Below are positions 16,481-24,434 of a DNA stretch of 62,549 bases, one piece after another. The position numbers were made by a program, and so were the translations under genes. The first letter of the stretch is position 1, and every line of letters begins with the position of its first letter. A model generated the notes under the pieces. That model had not been told where the DNA came from and searched no databases. It saw nothing but the letters and a program-made list of their open reading frames with translations. The stretch comes from Gemmatimonadetes bacterium 13_1_40CM_69_22 (lineage in GTDB: Bacteria; Gemmatimonadota; Gemmatimonadetes; Gemmatimonadales; GWC2-71-9), in the NCBI GenBank assembly GCA_001917665.1, contig MNEL01000038.1, positions 18,868 through 81,416 on the forward strand, given 5' to 3'.

Positions 16481-19375
16481 TCAGAACCCCACCTCCACAC
16501 CAACGCGGACCGTACCGGCCGGACCGTGGAAGCGCCAGGGGCCGAAGAACGAGTTGTAGTAGGCGTCCAGGGCCCGCGTCTGCTCCGCCGGCGTGTACAA
16601 GAGGTCGCCGTTGCCGAACCGGGCCTCGACCCGCCGCAGCGCGACGCAGTTGGGTGGATACCCCCAGGCGTTGCAGTCGCCATTCAGGTTGATCGAGCCG
16701 TCGGGATTGAGCGCGCCCACCTGGCTCGCTTCGCTCTGCAGGTTCGAACGCTCCGGGCTCAGGATCTTTTGCTTGTGCACGTCGTTCACGACGTCCCCCG
16801 TCTCGGCATACAGCGCGACGACGTTGGTGAAGTTCACAAGGTTGCGGAAGTCGGCGTACGCCCGCAGAGCGCGGCCGCCGATCCGGAAGCCTTTCGTGAG
16901 TCGCAGGTCGAGCGTCTTCGTGGTTGGGAGGTGAGATGCGTTGACCTGCTCGGCGGCCAGGCCTCCGAGTCCTGGCCCGATTTGCGGCGCGATCGCGCCT
17001 TCACCGTTGTTGACAAGTCGAGTGTACGCCAGTCCAGTTGCCAGACGGAACGTGAGAACCGCGCCGAGACGTCGCGTGAGGGCGCCTACGGTCGTGCCTG
17101 CTCTCCAATCATCCGGCACGGACAGATTCGCCACCGCGTACAGGGCGTGGGTAGTGACGTCCGCCTGACAGCCCACACAGGACCCGAAGAACGTGCCGAG
17201 ATTGAAACCGACATTGGCCTTCAGGAACGAGTACGCGACCGAGCCGCTCAGCGCGCCCCACGGATGCCAGTCAAGCCGCGCATCCACGCCCGTGCCGTGC
17301 CCGCCGTCCACCTTCGTCAGCACATTGATTGACAGCGTCTCCGACGCCTGTCGCGGACTCGCGAATGGCTGGATCCGGAACGCGTACGGCACGAGGTGGT
17401 TCTTCCGGTAAACCGAGAGGTCGACTGAGAGGCGCGGGCCGAAGGCGTGTCGGGCGCCAAGCTCGATCAGCGCTGACTTCGTATAGTCGACGTCCCGCCC
17501 GAACACGTCGGCGGTGTTCGTAAAGGACAGGTCACTATTCGTGTTCGCGAACAGATCGATGAACGCGGGGAGCTCGACCTGTTGCCCATACGCGGCCCGG
17601 ACGCTGGTGTTTGGCGAGACGGCGTACGCCGCCCGGAAGCGCGGTGACACGAGGCTCTTGCCCCTGCCGTGGGTGAGTACGCGCACCACCGAGTTGGTGT
17701 ACGCCGTGTCATCGGCCGCTGCAGCGGTATTCCAGGCAGGGTGACTGGAAATCAAGCCGGGAGTCTTCTGGAAGTCGCCCCCCGGCGTGAAGTGGTCGTA
17801 GCGCGCCCCGAGGTCCAACACCACAGCGCCGAGCGCGAGGCGAGCGCTCACGAAGAGCCCGAAGCGCGAGGGCTTCGCGCGGAAGGCATCGAAGCCCACC
17901 AAACTGATCAGGTCGCTCTGGTACAACGACACGTCGGTGCGCTCAACGTCGCCGCCCAGCGTCACGTGATGGCGCGTGCCCGGCTGCCACTCGACCTGGG
18001 CCCGGACGTCGAGCCGGTGCTCCCACGCTCGCGCAATTGTGGTTTGCAGGCCGCTCGTGGGCCATCCGCTCTGCAACCCGTAAGGATTGAGACGACCCGG
18101 TTGTGCGTTACGAAGATCGAGCCGGTCCTGAAACGGCACCCGTGTGCCGGAGTTCGAGCGGACCCTCCGGAGAAGATCATCCGTGACGGGAAACGCCACG
18201 CTATCCACTCCGGTGAACTCGAGCGTCCGCCACTCGACGCCGAGCCCGGGGTCACGCGTCGCCAGCTCCGACGCGGGCGTGAGCGGCCCGTTTATCAGCT
18301 GATCGCTCGCCAGCGAGAGGTTTGCATCGACGGTCAGCGGCCCACCCCGGAAGGTCCCGAGCGGGTGGCGCCAGTTCAGCACTCCGATCCGGGACGTCCC
18401 GCTGGCTCCGCCGTACAGCGCCGGGTCGGCGATGTTCGTGCCGGGGAAGACCCGTTGGTGCACATCCAGCACGAGGGCAGAGAACGAGAGGCTCGCCCCG
18501 GACCCGTAGCCGTACGAGAGCTTCGTCTGGCCGCGGCGCACGGTGGACCAGTCCATCGGCCGCCGCAACCCCTGGCAGTCGAACCCGTCGTTGTCCGCCG
18601 CGCTGCACGACCCGCTCCATTGCACGAACCGCGGCAGCGGCACGCTGTAGGAGCCGCTCGCATCGGTCCACTGCACGAGCGTGTCGAGCCCGCCCATGAC
18701 GTACGCCGGCTGGTTCGCGGCGCCGCGGCCGTAGTACTGTGAGCGCTGGCCGTATAGCGTGCCGGACACCGCCCACGTGAGGCGTGCCACGCCCGGCACG
18801 GGGCCGCCCGCCCATCCTTCGAACCGATTGTAGCCGACGGTGCTTGCGTCGCCGAACGGCTCGTCCGTCTCGGTGCGCCAGATTCCCGTGAGCCTCTGGC
18901 CGCCCGCGGCCGTGACGTAGCTGATCACCCCCCCGCCCGCGTCCGCCACGGTGGCTGCCGGCACGCCGGTTGTGACCGACACGCGATCGATCCCCAGCGT
19001 GGCGAGCGCCATCGCTTGCGTCCCGAACGTTTGGAATCGCACCGGCGCGCCGTCCACGTACACGCTCGCCGCGCCGAGCCGGGAGCCGCGGATCGCGAGC
19101 TCGGGCGCGACCCCGATTCCGATGTCTCCGCTGCGCAGGACGACGCCCGGGGCGAGGATCAGGGCGTGGCGCGCATCGTCGATCGGCAGCACCCGCAGGA
19201 AATCTCCGGTGATGACGGTCTCAGACGTGAGCGGGGCTACGGCGGCGGTGTCGCGCGGCGGGGCGCCCGAGGTGTCGGGCGCTCCTTGCGAACTCAGGAA
19301 GGCCGGGAACACGGCGACGCACAACGCCGTGATGGCGCCACGACGGATGCGCATGGTCGGGAGCGCTGGTCTCAT
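16481..19375 (-). CDS. TonB-dependent receptor-like outer membrane protein
   Basis: 964 residues from the ATG that overlaps the sigma-factor stop (ATGA), which implies translational coupling. A second in-frame ATG at 19354 begins MRIRRGAITALCVAVFPAF, a clear signal peptide, and is an alternative start. A plug domain spans about residues 55-180 (VITGDFLRVLPIDDARHAL, APELAIRGSR, VYVDGAP, GVISY). It is followed by a long beta-barrel with alternating aromatic strands ending in the terminal phenylalanine of VEVGF, the usual Bam signal. No TonB box or carboxypeptidase-like domain is obvious. Linkage to an ECF sigma and anti-sigma suggests regulated uptake of a ligand that cannot be named. Confidence 0.88.
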   Translation of the reverse strand: MRPALPTMRIRRGAITALCVAVFPAFLSSQGAPDTSGAPPRDTAAVAPLTSETVITGDFLRVLPIDDARHALILAPGVVLRSGDIGIGVAPELAIRGSRLGAASVYVDGAPVRFQTFGTQAMALATLGIDRVSVTTGVPAATVADAGGGVISYVTAAGGQRLTGIWRTETDEPFGDASTVGYNRFEGWAGGPVPGVARLTWAVSGTLYGQRSQYYGRGAANQPAYVMGGLDTLVQWTDASGSYSVPLPRFVQWSGSCSAADNDGFDCQGLRRPMDWSTVRRGQTKLSYGYGSGASLSFSALVLDVHQRVFPGTNIADPALYGGASGTSRIGVLNWRHPLGTFRGGPLTVDANLSLASDQLINGPLTPASELATRDPGLGVEWRTLEFTGVDSVAFPVTDDLLRRVRSNSGTRVPFQDRLDLRNAQPGRLNPYGLQSGWPTSGLQTTIARAWEHRLDVRAQVEWQPGTRHHVTLGGDVERTDVSLYQSDLISLVGFDAFRAKPSRFGLFVSARLALGAVVLDLGARYDHFTPGGDFQKTPGLISSHPAWNTAAAADDTAYTNSVVRVLTHGRGKSLVSPRFRAAYAVSPNTSVRAAYGQQVELPAFIDLFANTNSDLSFTNTADVFGRDVDYTKSALIELGARHAFGPRLSVDLSVYRKNHLVPYAFRIQPFASPRQASETLSINVLTKVDGGHGTGVDARLDWHPWGALSGSVAYSFLKANVGFNLGTFFGSCVGCQADVTTHALYAVANLSVPDDWRAGTTVGALTRRLGAVLTFRLATGLAYTRLVNNGEGAIAPQIGPGLGGLAAEQVNASHLPTTKTLDLRLTKGFRIGGRALRAYADFRNLVNFTNVVALYAETGDVVNDVHKQKILSPERSNLQSEASQVGALNPDGSINLNGDCNAWGYPPNCVALRRVEARFGNGDLLYTPAEQTRALDAYYNSFFGPWRFHGPAGTVRVGVEVGF

Positions 19376-19929
19376 TCGCGCCGGTCCTCCAGATAACCCC
19401 GCAATTCGTTGCGGGCCCGGTGGATATAGGTCTTCACGGTGCCCAGCGGCAAGTCCAGCGTCGCGGCGATCTCTTCGTAGCTGAACCCCTCCACGTGACG
19501 CAGCAGGATGCAGGCCCGGTATTCCGGGCGGAGCCGCGCGATCGCCCGCTCGATCGCGCCCCCCAGCTCGCGCGCCTCGAGCTCCGCCAGCGGTGATTCG
19601 CCGCGGTCGCCCAGCTGCAACGCCGTGGCGTGCATCTCCTCTGAGGTAGTAGCATGGGGCGAGCCGTCGAGCGACAGGGTGTCGAGGTCGCGCTTGCGTA
19701 GGTGATCGATCGCCGCGTTGTTCGCGATCTTGAAGATCCACGACGAGAACTTGAACTGTGGGTTGTACGAGCCGATGCCGTTCAGGACCTTGATGAAGGT
19801 TTCCTGAGCCAGGTCTTCGGCGAGCGCCCGGTCGTGCACCATGCGGTAGAGCAGCGAAAACAGCGGCCGCTCGTAGCGGCGCACCAGCTCACGGAACGCC
19901 GCCTCGCGACCCTGCTTCGCCCACGTCAC
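19372..19929 (-). CDS. ECF RNA polymerase sigma factor
   Basis: 185 residues. Region 2 spans about 10-80 (AFRELVRRYERPLF, ALAEDLAQETFIKV, KFSSWIFKIANNAAID). Region 4 spans about 120-180 (LRPEYRACILLRHVEG, SYEEIAATLDLPLGTVKTYIH). The GTG start at 19929 follows the available codons. Homology seems to extend upstream (LTGASDQQVV), so a CTG at 19956 may be the real start. The stop overlaps the TonB receptor ATG. Together with the small anti-sigma gene downstream it should direct transcription of this cluster. Confidence 0.92.
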   Translation of the reverse strand: MTWAKQGREAAFRELVRRYERPLFSLLYRMVHDRALAEDLAQETFIKVLNGIGSYNPQFKFSSWIFKIANNAAIDHLRKRDLDTLSLDGSPHATTSEEMHATALQLGDRGESPLAELEARELGGAIERAIARLRPEYRACILLRHVEGFSYEEIAATLDLPLGTVKTYIHRARNELRGYLEDRRE

Positions 19930-19981
19930 GACCTGCTGGTCGCTGGCGCCGGTCAGGTTGCCCGGCCTATCTTTCGCGCCT

Positions 19982-20719
19982 ATGACGCCTCCCCCGTCTC
20001 CCGCGTGCGAGGTGGCCGTGAGTGCGGGCGGTGACGCGAAGCGGTCCTACGTGCGCCGCATGTTCACCGCCATCGCGCCGCGCTACGACTTCCTCAATCA
20101 TCTCCTCAGCCTCAACGTGGACCGCCGCTGGCGCCGGACCGTGGTGCGGCGGCTCGGTTGGGAGCGGCGACCGGACGGCGTCTATCTCGATCTCTGCGCG
20201 GGCACCCTGGACCTCGCGGCGACGCTGGCGCGCGAGCCGCGCTTCTCGGGCAGCGTGATCGGCGCGGACTTCGTGGTGCCGATGCTCGAGCGGGGGAAGG
20301 GCAAGGCGCCGCGCACCCGTCCCGTCGCCGCCGACGCGCTCGTGCTTCCCTTCGCCGATCGCCGCTTCGACGGCGCGATGGTCGCGTTCGGGGTGCGGAA
20401 CCTCGCGGACCTGGACGCGGGGCTCGGCGAGGCGCACCGGGTGCTCCGCCCCGGCGCCCGCTTTGTGGTGCTCGAGTTCACGACGCCGCGCTTCGCGCCG
20501 CTTCGCGCCGCGTATCTCTTTTATTTCCGGCGCGTGCTTCCCGCCATCGGTCGCGCGGTGTCGAAACATAGAGACGCCTATACCTACCTGCCAGAGTCGG
20601 TGCTCGAGTTCCCTGGCCCGGACGCGTTCGCGCGCCGGCTCGGGGACGCCGGGTTCTCGGATGTCCGTTACGAGCTGCTGAGCGGCGGCATCTGCGCCGT
20701 CCATCATGCCACTCGATAA
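19982..20719 (+). CDS. menG: Demethylmenaquinone methyltransferase
   Basis: 245 residues. The ATG at 19982 is chosen over an upstream ATG at 19958 because TATCTT (19968-19973) just before it looks like a promoter box. Signatures are YDFLNHLLSLNVDRRW (35-50), the SAM-binding LDLCAGTLDLA and VAFGVRNLADLD. It methylates demethylmenaquinone to menaquinone using SAM. The 3' end overlaps the UbiD-family gene by 14 bp. It heads a cluster with ubiD, mqnP and ubiX, all late menaquinone genes of the futalosine route. Confidence 0.93.
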   Translation: MTPPPSPACEVAVSAGGDAKRSYVRRMFTAIAPRYDFLNHLLSLNVDRRWRRTVVRRLGWERRPDGVYLDLCAGTLDLAATLAREPRFSGSVIGADFVVPMLERGKGKAPRTRPVAADALVLPFADRRFDGAMVAFGVRNLADLDAGLGEAHRVLRPGARFVVLEFTTPRFAPLRAAYLFYFRRVLPAIGRAVSKHRDAYTYLPESVLEFPGPDAFARRLGDAGFSDVRYELLSGGICAVHHATR

Positions 20720-22184
20720 CCTGCGCGCGTTCGTCGGCGCGATCGAGCGGGCCGGGGAGCTTGCGCGCGTGGAGCGGCCGGTCTCCGCGGACAAGGAGAT
20801 GACCGAGATCGCCGACCGCTGCATGAAGTCGCCCGGCGGTGGGCCTGCCCTCGTGTTCCAGCACCCCACGCTGGTGCAGGGCGGTCCGTCGCGCTATCCG
20901 GTCGCCGTGAACCTGTTCGGGTCGGACCGACGCATGGCGCTGGCGCTCGGTGTGGAATGTCTCGATGAGATCGGCGAGCGGATCGCGGCGCTCTTGAACC
21001 TGAAGATTCCGGACACCCTGTTCGGGAAGCTCGCGATGCTGCCGCAGCTTGCGGAGGTGGTGAGGTTTCCGCCCAAGACGGCGGGCGGGAGGCCGCCCTG
21101 TCAGGACGTCGTGCTGCGGGACCAGGACGTCGACCTGTCGCGCTTCCCGATCCCGGTGTGCTGGCCCGAGGACGGCGGGCCGTACATCACGCTGCCCGGG
21201 GTCATCACCCGGGATCCGGGGTCCGGGGTCCGGAACGTGGGGATGTACAGAGTCCAGGTCCTGGGGCGCAACGAGCTGGCGATGCACTGGCAGCGTCACA
21301 AAGTCGGTGCCGCGCACTGGCGCGCGATGGCGGCGCGGGGCGAGAAGATGCCCGTCGCGATCGCGCTGGGGGGCGACCCCGCGTCGATCTACGCCGCGTC
21401 GGCGCCGCTCCCGCCCACGATCGACGAGTTCCTGTTCGCCGGCTTTCTGCGAAAGGAGCCCGTGCGCCTCGCCAAGGCGGTGACCTCCGACCTCGAGGTG
21501 CCCGCCGAGGCCGAGGTCGTCGTGGAAGGCTACATCGATCCGGGGGAGGAGCTGGTGCTGGAAGGGCCGTTCGGCGACCACACCGGGTTCTACTCGCTCG
21601 CGGACTACTACCCCAAGGTGCACGTCACGGCGGTGACGATGCGCAGCGACCCGATCTGGCCCCACACGATCGTCGGCCGCCCGCCGATGGAGGATTACTG
21701 GCTCGGGCATGCGACCGAGCGGATCTTCCTGCCGCTCCTCAAGCTCACGATCCCCGAAATCGTGGACATCCACATGCCGGCGGCGGGGATCTTTCACAAC
21801 CTCGTCTTCGTGAGCATCGACAAGCAGTATCCCGGTCAGGCGTACAAGGTCATGAACGGTCTCTGGGGGCAGGGGCTGATGTCGCTCGCCAAGGTGATCG
21901 TCGTGTTCGATAAGGATGTGAACGTTCAGGACCCGCGGGAGGCGTGGTGGGTGGCGCTCAACCACATCGACCCCGAGCGCGACGTGCGGTTCACCCTGGG
22001 GCCGATCGACGTGCTCGACCACTCCAGCCGCGCCTTCACCTTCGGCTCGAAGATGGGCATCGACGCCACTCGCAAATGGAAGGAAGAAGGGTTCGCGCGC
22101 GAGTGGCCGAACCGGATCGTGATGGATCCAGAGACGAAGCAGAAGGTGGACGCGATGTGGAGGGAGCTTGGCATCGAGCTCTGA
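20706..22184 (+). CDS. ubiD: UbiD-family decarboxylase of menaquinone synthesis
   Basis: 492 residues, full length for the family. Conserved segments include GVRNVGMYRVQV, MHWQRHKVGAAHW, EVVVEGYIDPGEELVLEGPFGDHTGFY and the SIDKQYPGQAYKVM segment. The enzyme uses prenylated FMN, made by the UbiX encoded two genes downstream, to decarboxylate an aromatic precursor. Next to mqnP and menG the likely substrate is a prenylated 1,4-dihydroxy-6-naphthoate (MqnL role). It overlaps menG by 14 bp, and the mqnP start lies inside its 3' end, so this is a tight operon. Confidence 0.92.
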   Translation: MPLDNLRAFVGAIERAGELARVERPVSADKEMTEIADRCMKSPGGGPALVFQHPTLVQGGPSRYPVAVNLFGSDRRMALALGVECLDEIGERIAALLNLKIPDTLFGKLAMLPQLAEVVRFPPKTAGGRPPCQDVVLRDQDVDLSRFPIPVCWPEDGGPYITLPGVITRDPGSGVRNVGMYRVQVLGRNELAMHWQRHKVGAAHWRAMAARGEKMPVAIALGGDPASIYAASAPLPPTIDEFLFAGFLRKEPVRLAKAVTSDLEVPAEAEVVVEGYIDPGEELVLEGPFGDHTGFYSLADYYPKVHVTAVTMRSDPIWPHTIVGRPPMEDYWLGHATERIFLPLLKLTIPEIVDIHMPAAGIFHNLVFVSIDKQYPGQAYKVMNGLWGQGLMSLAKVIVVFDKDVNVQDPREAWWVALNHIDPERDVRFTLGPIDVLDHSSRAFTFGSKMGIDATRKWKEEGFAREWPNRIVMDPETKQKVDAMWRELGIEL

Positions 22185-23076
22185 GGTGCGGCGCGAGGGC
22201 CAGACCTTTGCCGGGGGGAGCCTCCTCGTCCGGTACGTCAACTTCGTCAAGCTCCCCCACACCCTGTTTGCGCTGCCGTTCGCGCTGCTCGGCTTGCTCG
22301 TGGCGTCCCGCGAGCAGCCGGTCACGTGGCGACTGCTGGCGCTCGTCGTGCTCGCGTTCACGTGCGCGCGCTGCGTGGCGCTCGGCTTCAACCGGATCGC
22401 TGACCGGGACCTGGACGCGAAGAACCCGCGCACCCGGGCGCGGGAGCTGCCGTCGGGGCGGCTCACGCTGGCGCAGGCGTGGGCCGCCGTCCTCGTCGCG
22501 GCCGGGCTGTTTCTCGGCACGGCGTGGGCGCTGAACCCACTCTGTCTCGCGCTCGCGCCCGTCGCATTAGTGTTCATTGCGACGTACAGCTACGCCAAGC
22601 GGTTCACGCACTGGTCGCACCTGTGGCTGGGCCTGGCGGACGGGATTGCCACGCCGGCGGGCTATCTGGCCGTCACGGGACGCTGGAGCGAGCCGTGGTG
22701 GCTGCTCGTCGCCGGTGCGCTCGCGGTGACGTTCTGGGTGGGCGGCTTCGACGTGTTCTACGCGCTGCAGGACGAGGACTTCGACCGCGCGGAGCGGCTC
22801 GAGTCGCTGGTCGTGCGCCTCGGGCAACGGCGGGCGATCCTCGCCGCCCAGCTGCTGCACGGGCTCGCCCTGGTCGCGCTCGTGCTCTTCGGGATCGGCG
22901 CGGGGCTCGGCGTCGCCTACTACGGGGGGGTGGCGATCGGGGCCGGGCTCATCGCCTGGGAGCACCAGCTCGTGAAGCCGGGGGATTTATCGCGGCTCGA
23001 TGCGGCATTCTTTACGGCGAACGGAATTGTCAGCGTCGTGGTGTTGCTTGGCGCGTTGGTGGATCGGGTAATGTGA
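22168..23076 (+). CDS. mqnP: UbiA-type prenyltransferase of menaquinone synthesis
   Basis: 302 residues with about eight to nine transmembrane helices. The first Asp-rich motif is NRIADRDLDAKNPRTRARELPSG; the second region is GGFDVFYALQDEDFD. These features and the operon fit MqnP, the futalosine-pathway enzyme that prenylates 1,4-dihydroxy-6-naphthoate. TTG at 22168 is preferred because GGAGGG precedes it; GTG at 22186, just after the ubiD stop, is the alternative. A heptamer inverted-repeat element follows its stop at once and separates it from ubiX. Confidence 0.9.
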   Translation: MASSSEVRREGQTFAGGSLLVRYVNFVKLPHTLFALPFALLGLLVASREQPVTWRLLALVVLAFTCARCVALGFNRIADRDLDAKNPRTRARELPSGRLTLAQAWAAVLVAAGLFLGTAWALNPLCLALAPVALVFIATYSYAKRFTHWSHLWLGLADGIATPAGYLAVTGRWSEPWWLLVAGALAVTFWVGGFDVFYALQDEDFDRAERLESLVVRLGQRRAILAAQLLHGLALVALVLFGIGAGLGVAYYGGVAIGAGLIAWEHQLVKPGDLSRLDAAFFTANGIVSVVVLLGALVDRVM

Positions 23077-23077
23077 C

Positions 23078-23204
23078 AATGCGGAATGCGGAATGCGGAG
23101 TGCGGAATGGCTAGGCGAGGTCGTTCAAAGAGGCTGCCGAAGGGTCAGAGTGAGCACCGACCTCCCCCTAAAATTCCGCATTCCGCATTCCGCACTCCGC
23201 ATTC
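23078..23204. repeat. Inverted arms of tandem heptamers (copy 1)
   Basis: Left arm 23078-23108: AAT then GCGGAAT, GCGGAAT, GCGGAGT, GCGGAAT. Right arm 23173-23204: ATTCCGC three times, ACTCCGC, then ATTC. The arms are reverse complements and could form a stem of roughly 30 bp around a 64-bp core. The same arms with a different core lie at 39411-39530. Confidence 0.9.
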
Positions 23205-23270
23205 GCCCGTGGCGCCCCCCCGCCCGCCGGCGCACCCCAAGCGCAGCCCTACACCGAATCGGAGAGGGCG

Positions 23271-23858
23271 CTGAGCAAGCTTCCCGTCATCCTCGCCATC
23301 ACCGGAGCCTCCGGTGCGCCGTACGGCGTCCGCCTGCTCGAGCTGCTCGCGATGCATCACGTCCCCACCTGGCTCATGATCTCGAGCCACGGCTGGCGGC
23401 TCCTCACCGAGGAGTGCGGCATCAAGGACGACCGCGAGCTCCGCCAGGCCACGGGGGGCGAGTGGGTGAGCGTGCGGGTGTTCGACGACACCGATCGCGG
23501 CGCGGAGCCGGCGTCGGGCTCGGCCAAGACCGCGGGAATGGCGATCTGCCCCTGCTCGATGGGCACGGTGGCCGCGATCGCGCACGGCACGAGCCGCTCG
23601 CTGATCGAGCGTGCGGCGGACGTGGTGCTCAAGGAGCGCCGCACGCTGGTGCTCGTGCCGCGGGAGACGCCGCTCTCGCTGGTGCATCTGCGCAATCTGA
23701 CCCTCGCGACTGAGGCGGGAGCGATCGTGCTCCCGGCGGCGCCGGGCTTCTACCACAAGCCACAGAAGGTGTCCGACCTGGTCGACTTCGTCGTGCAGCG
23801 CGTGCTCGACCACCTCGGGCTCGAGATCAATCTGGTCAAGCGCTGGGAAGGGAAGTGA
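23271..23858 (+). CDS. ubiX: Flavin prenyltransferase UbiX, probable CTG start
   Basis: 195 residues if initiated at CTG 23271. The essential N-terminal Rossmann segment LAITGASGAPYGVRLLELL lies upstream of the first ATG (23352), so that ATG cannot be the start. In-frame codons back to 23220 include no ATG, GTG or TTG, while GGAGAGG sits 3 nt before the CTG. Other family motifs are CPCSMGTVAAIAHG, ERRTLVLVPRETPLS and a C-terminal FVVQRVLDHLG. UbiX joins dimethylallyl phosphate to FMN to make the UbiD cofactor; the substrate decarboxylase is encoded nearby. Confidence 0.88.
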   Translation: MSKLPVILAITGASGAPYGVRLLELLAMHHVPTWLMISSHGWRLLTEECGIKDDRELRQATGGEWVSVRVFDDTDRGAEPASGSAKTAGMAICPCSMGTVAAIAHGTSRSLIERAADVVLKERRTLVLVPRETPLSLVHLRNLTLATEAGAIVLPAAPGFYHKPQKVSDLVDFVVQRVLDHLGLEINLVKRWEGK

Positions 23859-24334
23859 GGCTGGGCGTCATCGCGGACACGCACGGCTTGCTGCGACCCG
23901 AAGTGTTCGACGTGTTCCGCGAAGTCGACCACATCCTCCACGGCGGAGATGTAGGCAAGCGGGAGATCCTGATCGACCTGGAAGCGATCGCGCCCGTGAC
24001 GGCGGTGTTCGGGAACGCGGATCCACCTGAGCTGCGCTCGCAGCTCCCACAGGTCGCGACGCTCGAGCTGGACGGCTTCGAGATAGTGGTGACGCACGGC
24101 GACCAGTTCGGCCATCCCACGCCCGAGAAGCTGCACGCCGCCTTCCCCCGAGCCGAGATCATCGTGTACGGGCATACCCACAAGCCACTGCTGGAGCTGG
24201 TGGACAAGACGGTGACCGTGATGAATCCGGGTGGGGCGGGGCGCCCGCGGTTCGATCTCAAGCCGTCAGTGGGGATCATGGAGCTCGAGCCGGGGATCCC
24301 GCCCCGGGCGAGGATCGTTGACTTACGGCGGTGA
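23855..24334 (+). CDS. YfcE/MJ0936-type metallophosphodiesterase
   Basis: 159 residues. The GTG start overlaps the ubiX stop as GTGA. Metal-binding motifs of the calcineurin-like fold are all present: IADTHG (D-x-H), GGDVG, GNAD, VTHGD and YGHTH. The length is typical of YfcE, a cytoplasmic Mn-dependent phosphodiesterase with unknown natural substrate. Its place at the end of the menaquinone operon is probably coincidental or a minor housekeeping link. Confidence 0.9.
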   Translation: MRLGVIADTHGLLRPEVFDVFREVDHILHGGDVGKREILIDLEAIAPVTAVFGNADPPELRSQLPQVATLELDGFEIVVTHGDQFGHPTPEKLHAAFPRAEIIVYGHTHKPLLELVDKTVTVMNPGGAGRPRFDLKPSVGIMELEPGIPPRARIVDLRR

Positions 24335-24339
24335 TGGTG

Positions 24340-24357
24340 TGTTGCACTCGCGCAACA
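24340..24357 (+). terminator. Possible terminator after the menaquinone operon
   Basis: TGTTGC, a 6-nt loop, then GCAACA, followed by GTCATTTT. The stem is short (6 bp) but a T-run follows 3 nt later, 5 bp beyond the phosphodiesterase stop. Confidence 0.4.
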
Positions 24358-24434
24358 GTCATTTTAGTGGCTGGAGTATGTTTTAGTTCGGCTCGTTTGT
24401 TGCGGCCCTGCTAGCGAGTTCCCAAGCGCAGGCT

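Noticed and set aside
19375-19741. Extended N-terminus of the TonB receptor reading into the sigma gene
   Set aside because: This part of the frame is antisense-like low complexity in the sigma gene's alternate frame; the ATGA overlap and signal peptide fix the start near 19375 or 19354.
23078-23204. Heptamer arrays as a CRISPR array
   Set aside because: The units are 7 bp, adjacent without spacers and in inverted pairs, and no cas gene is near.
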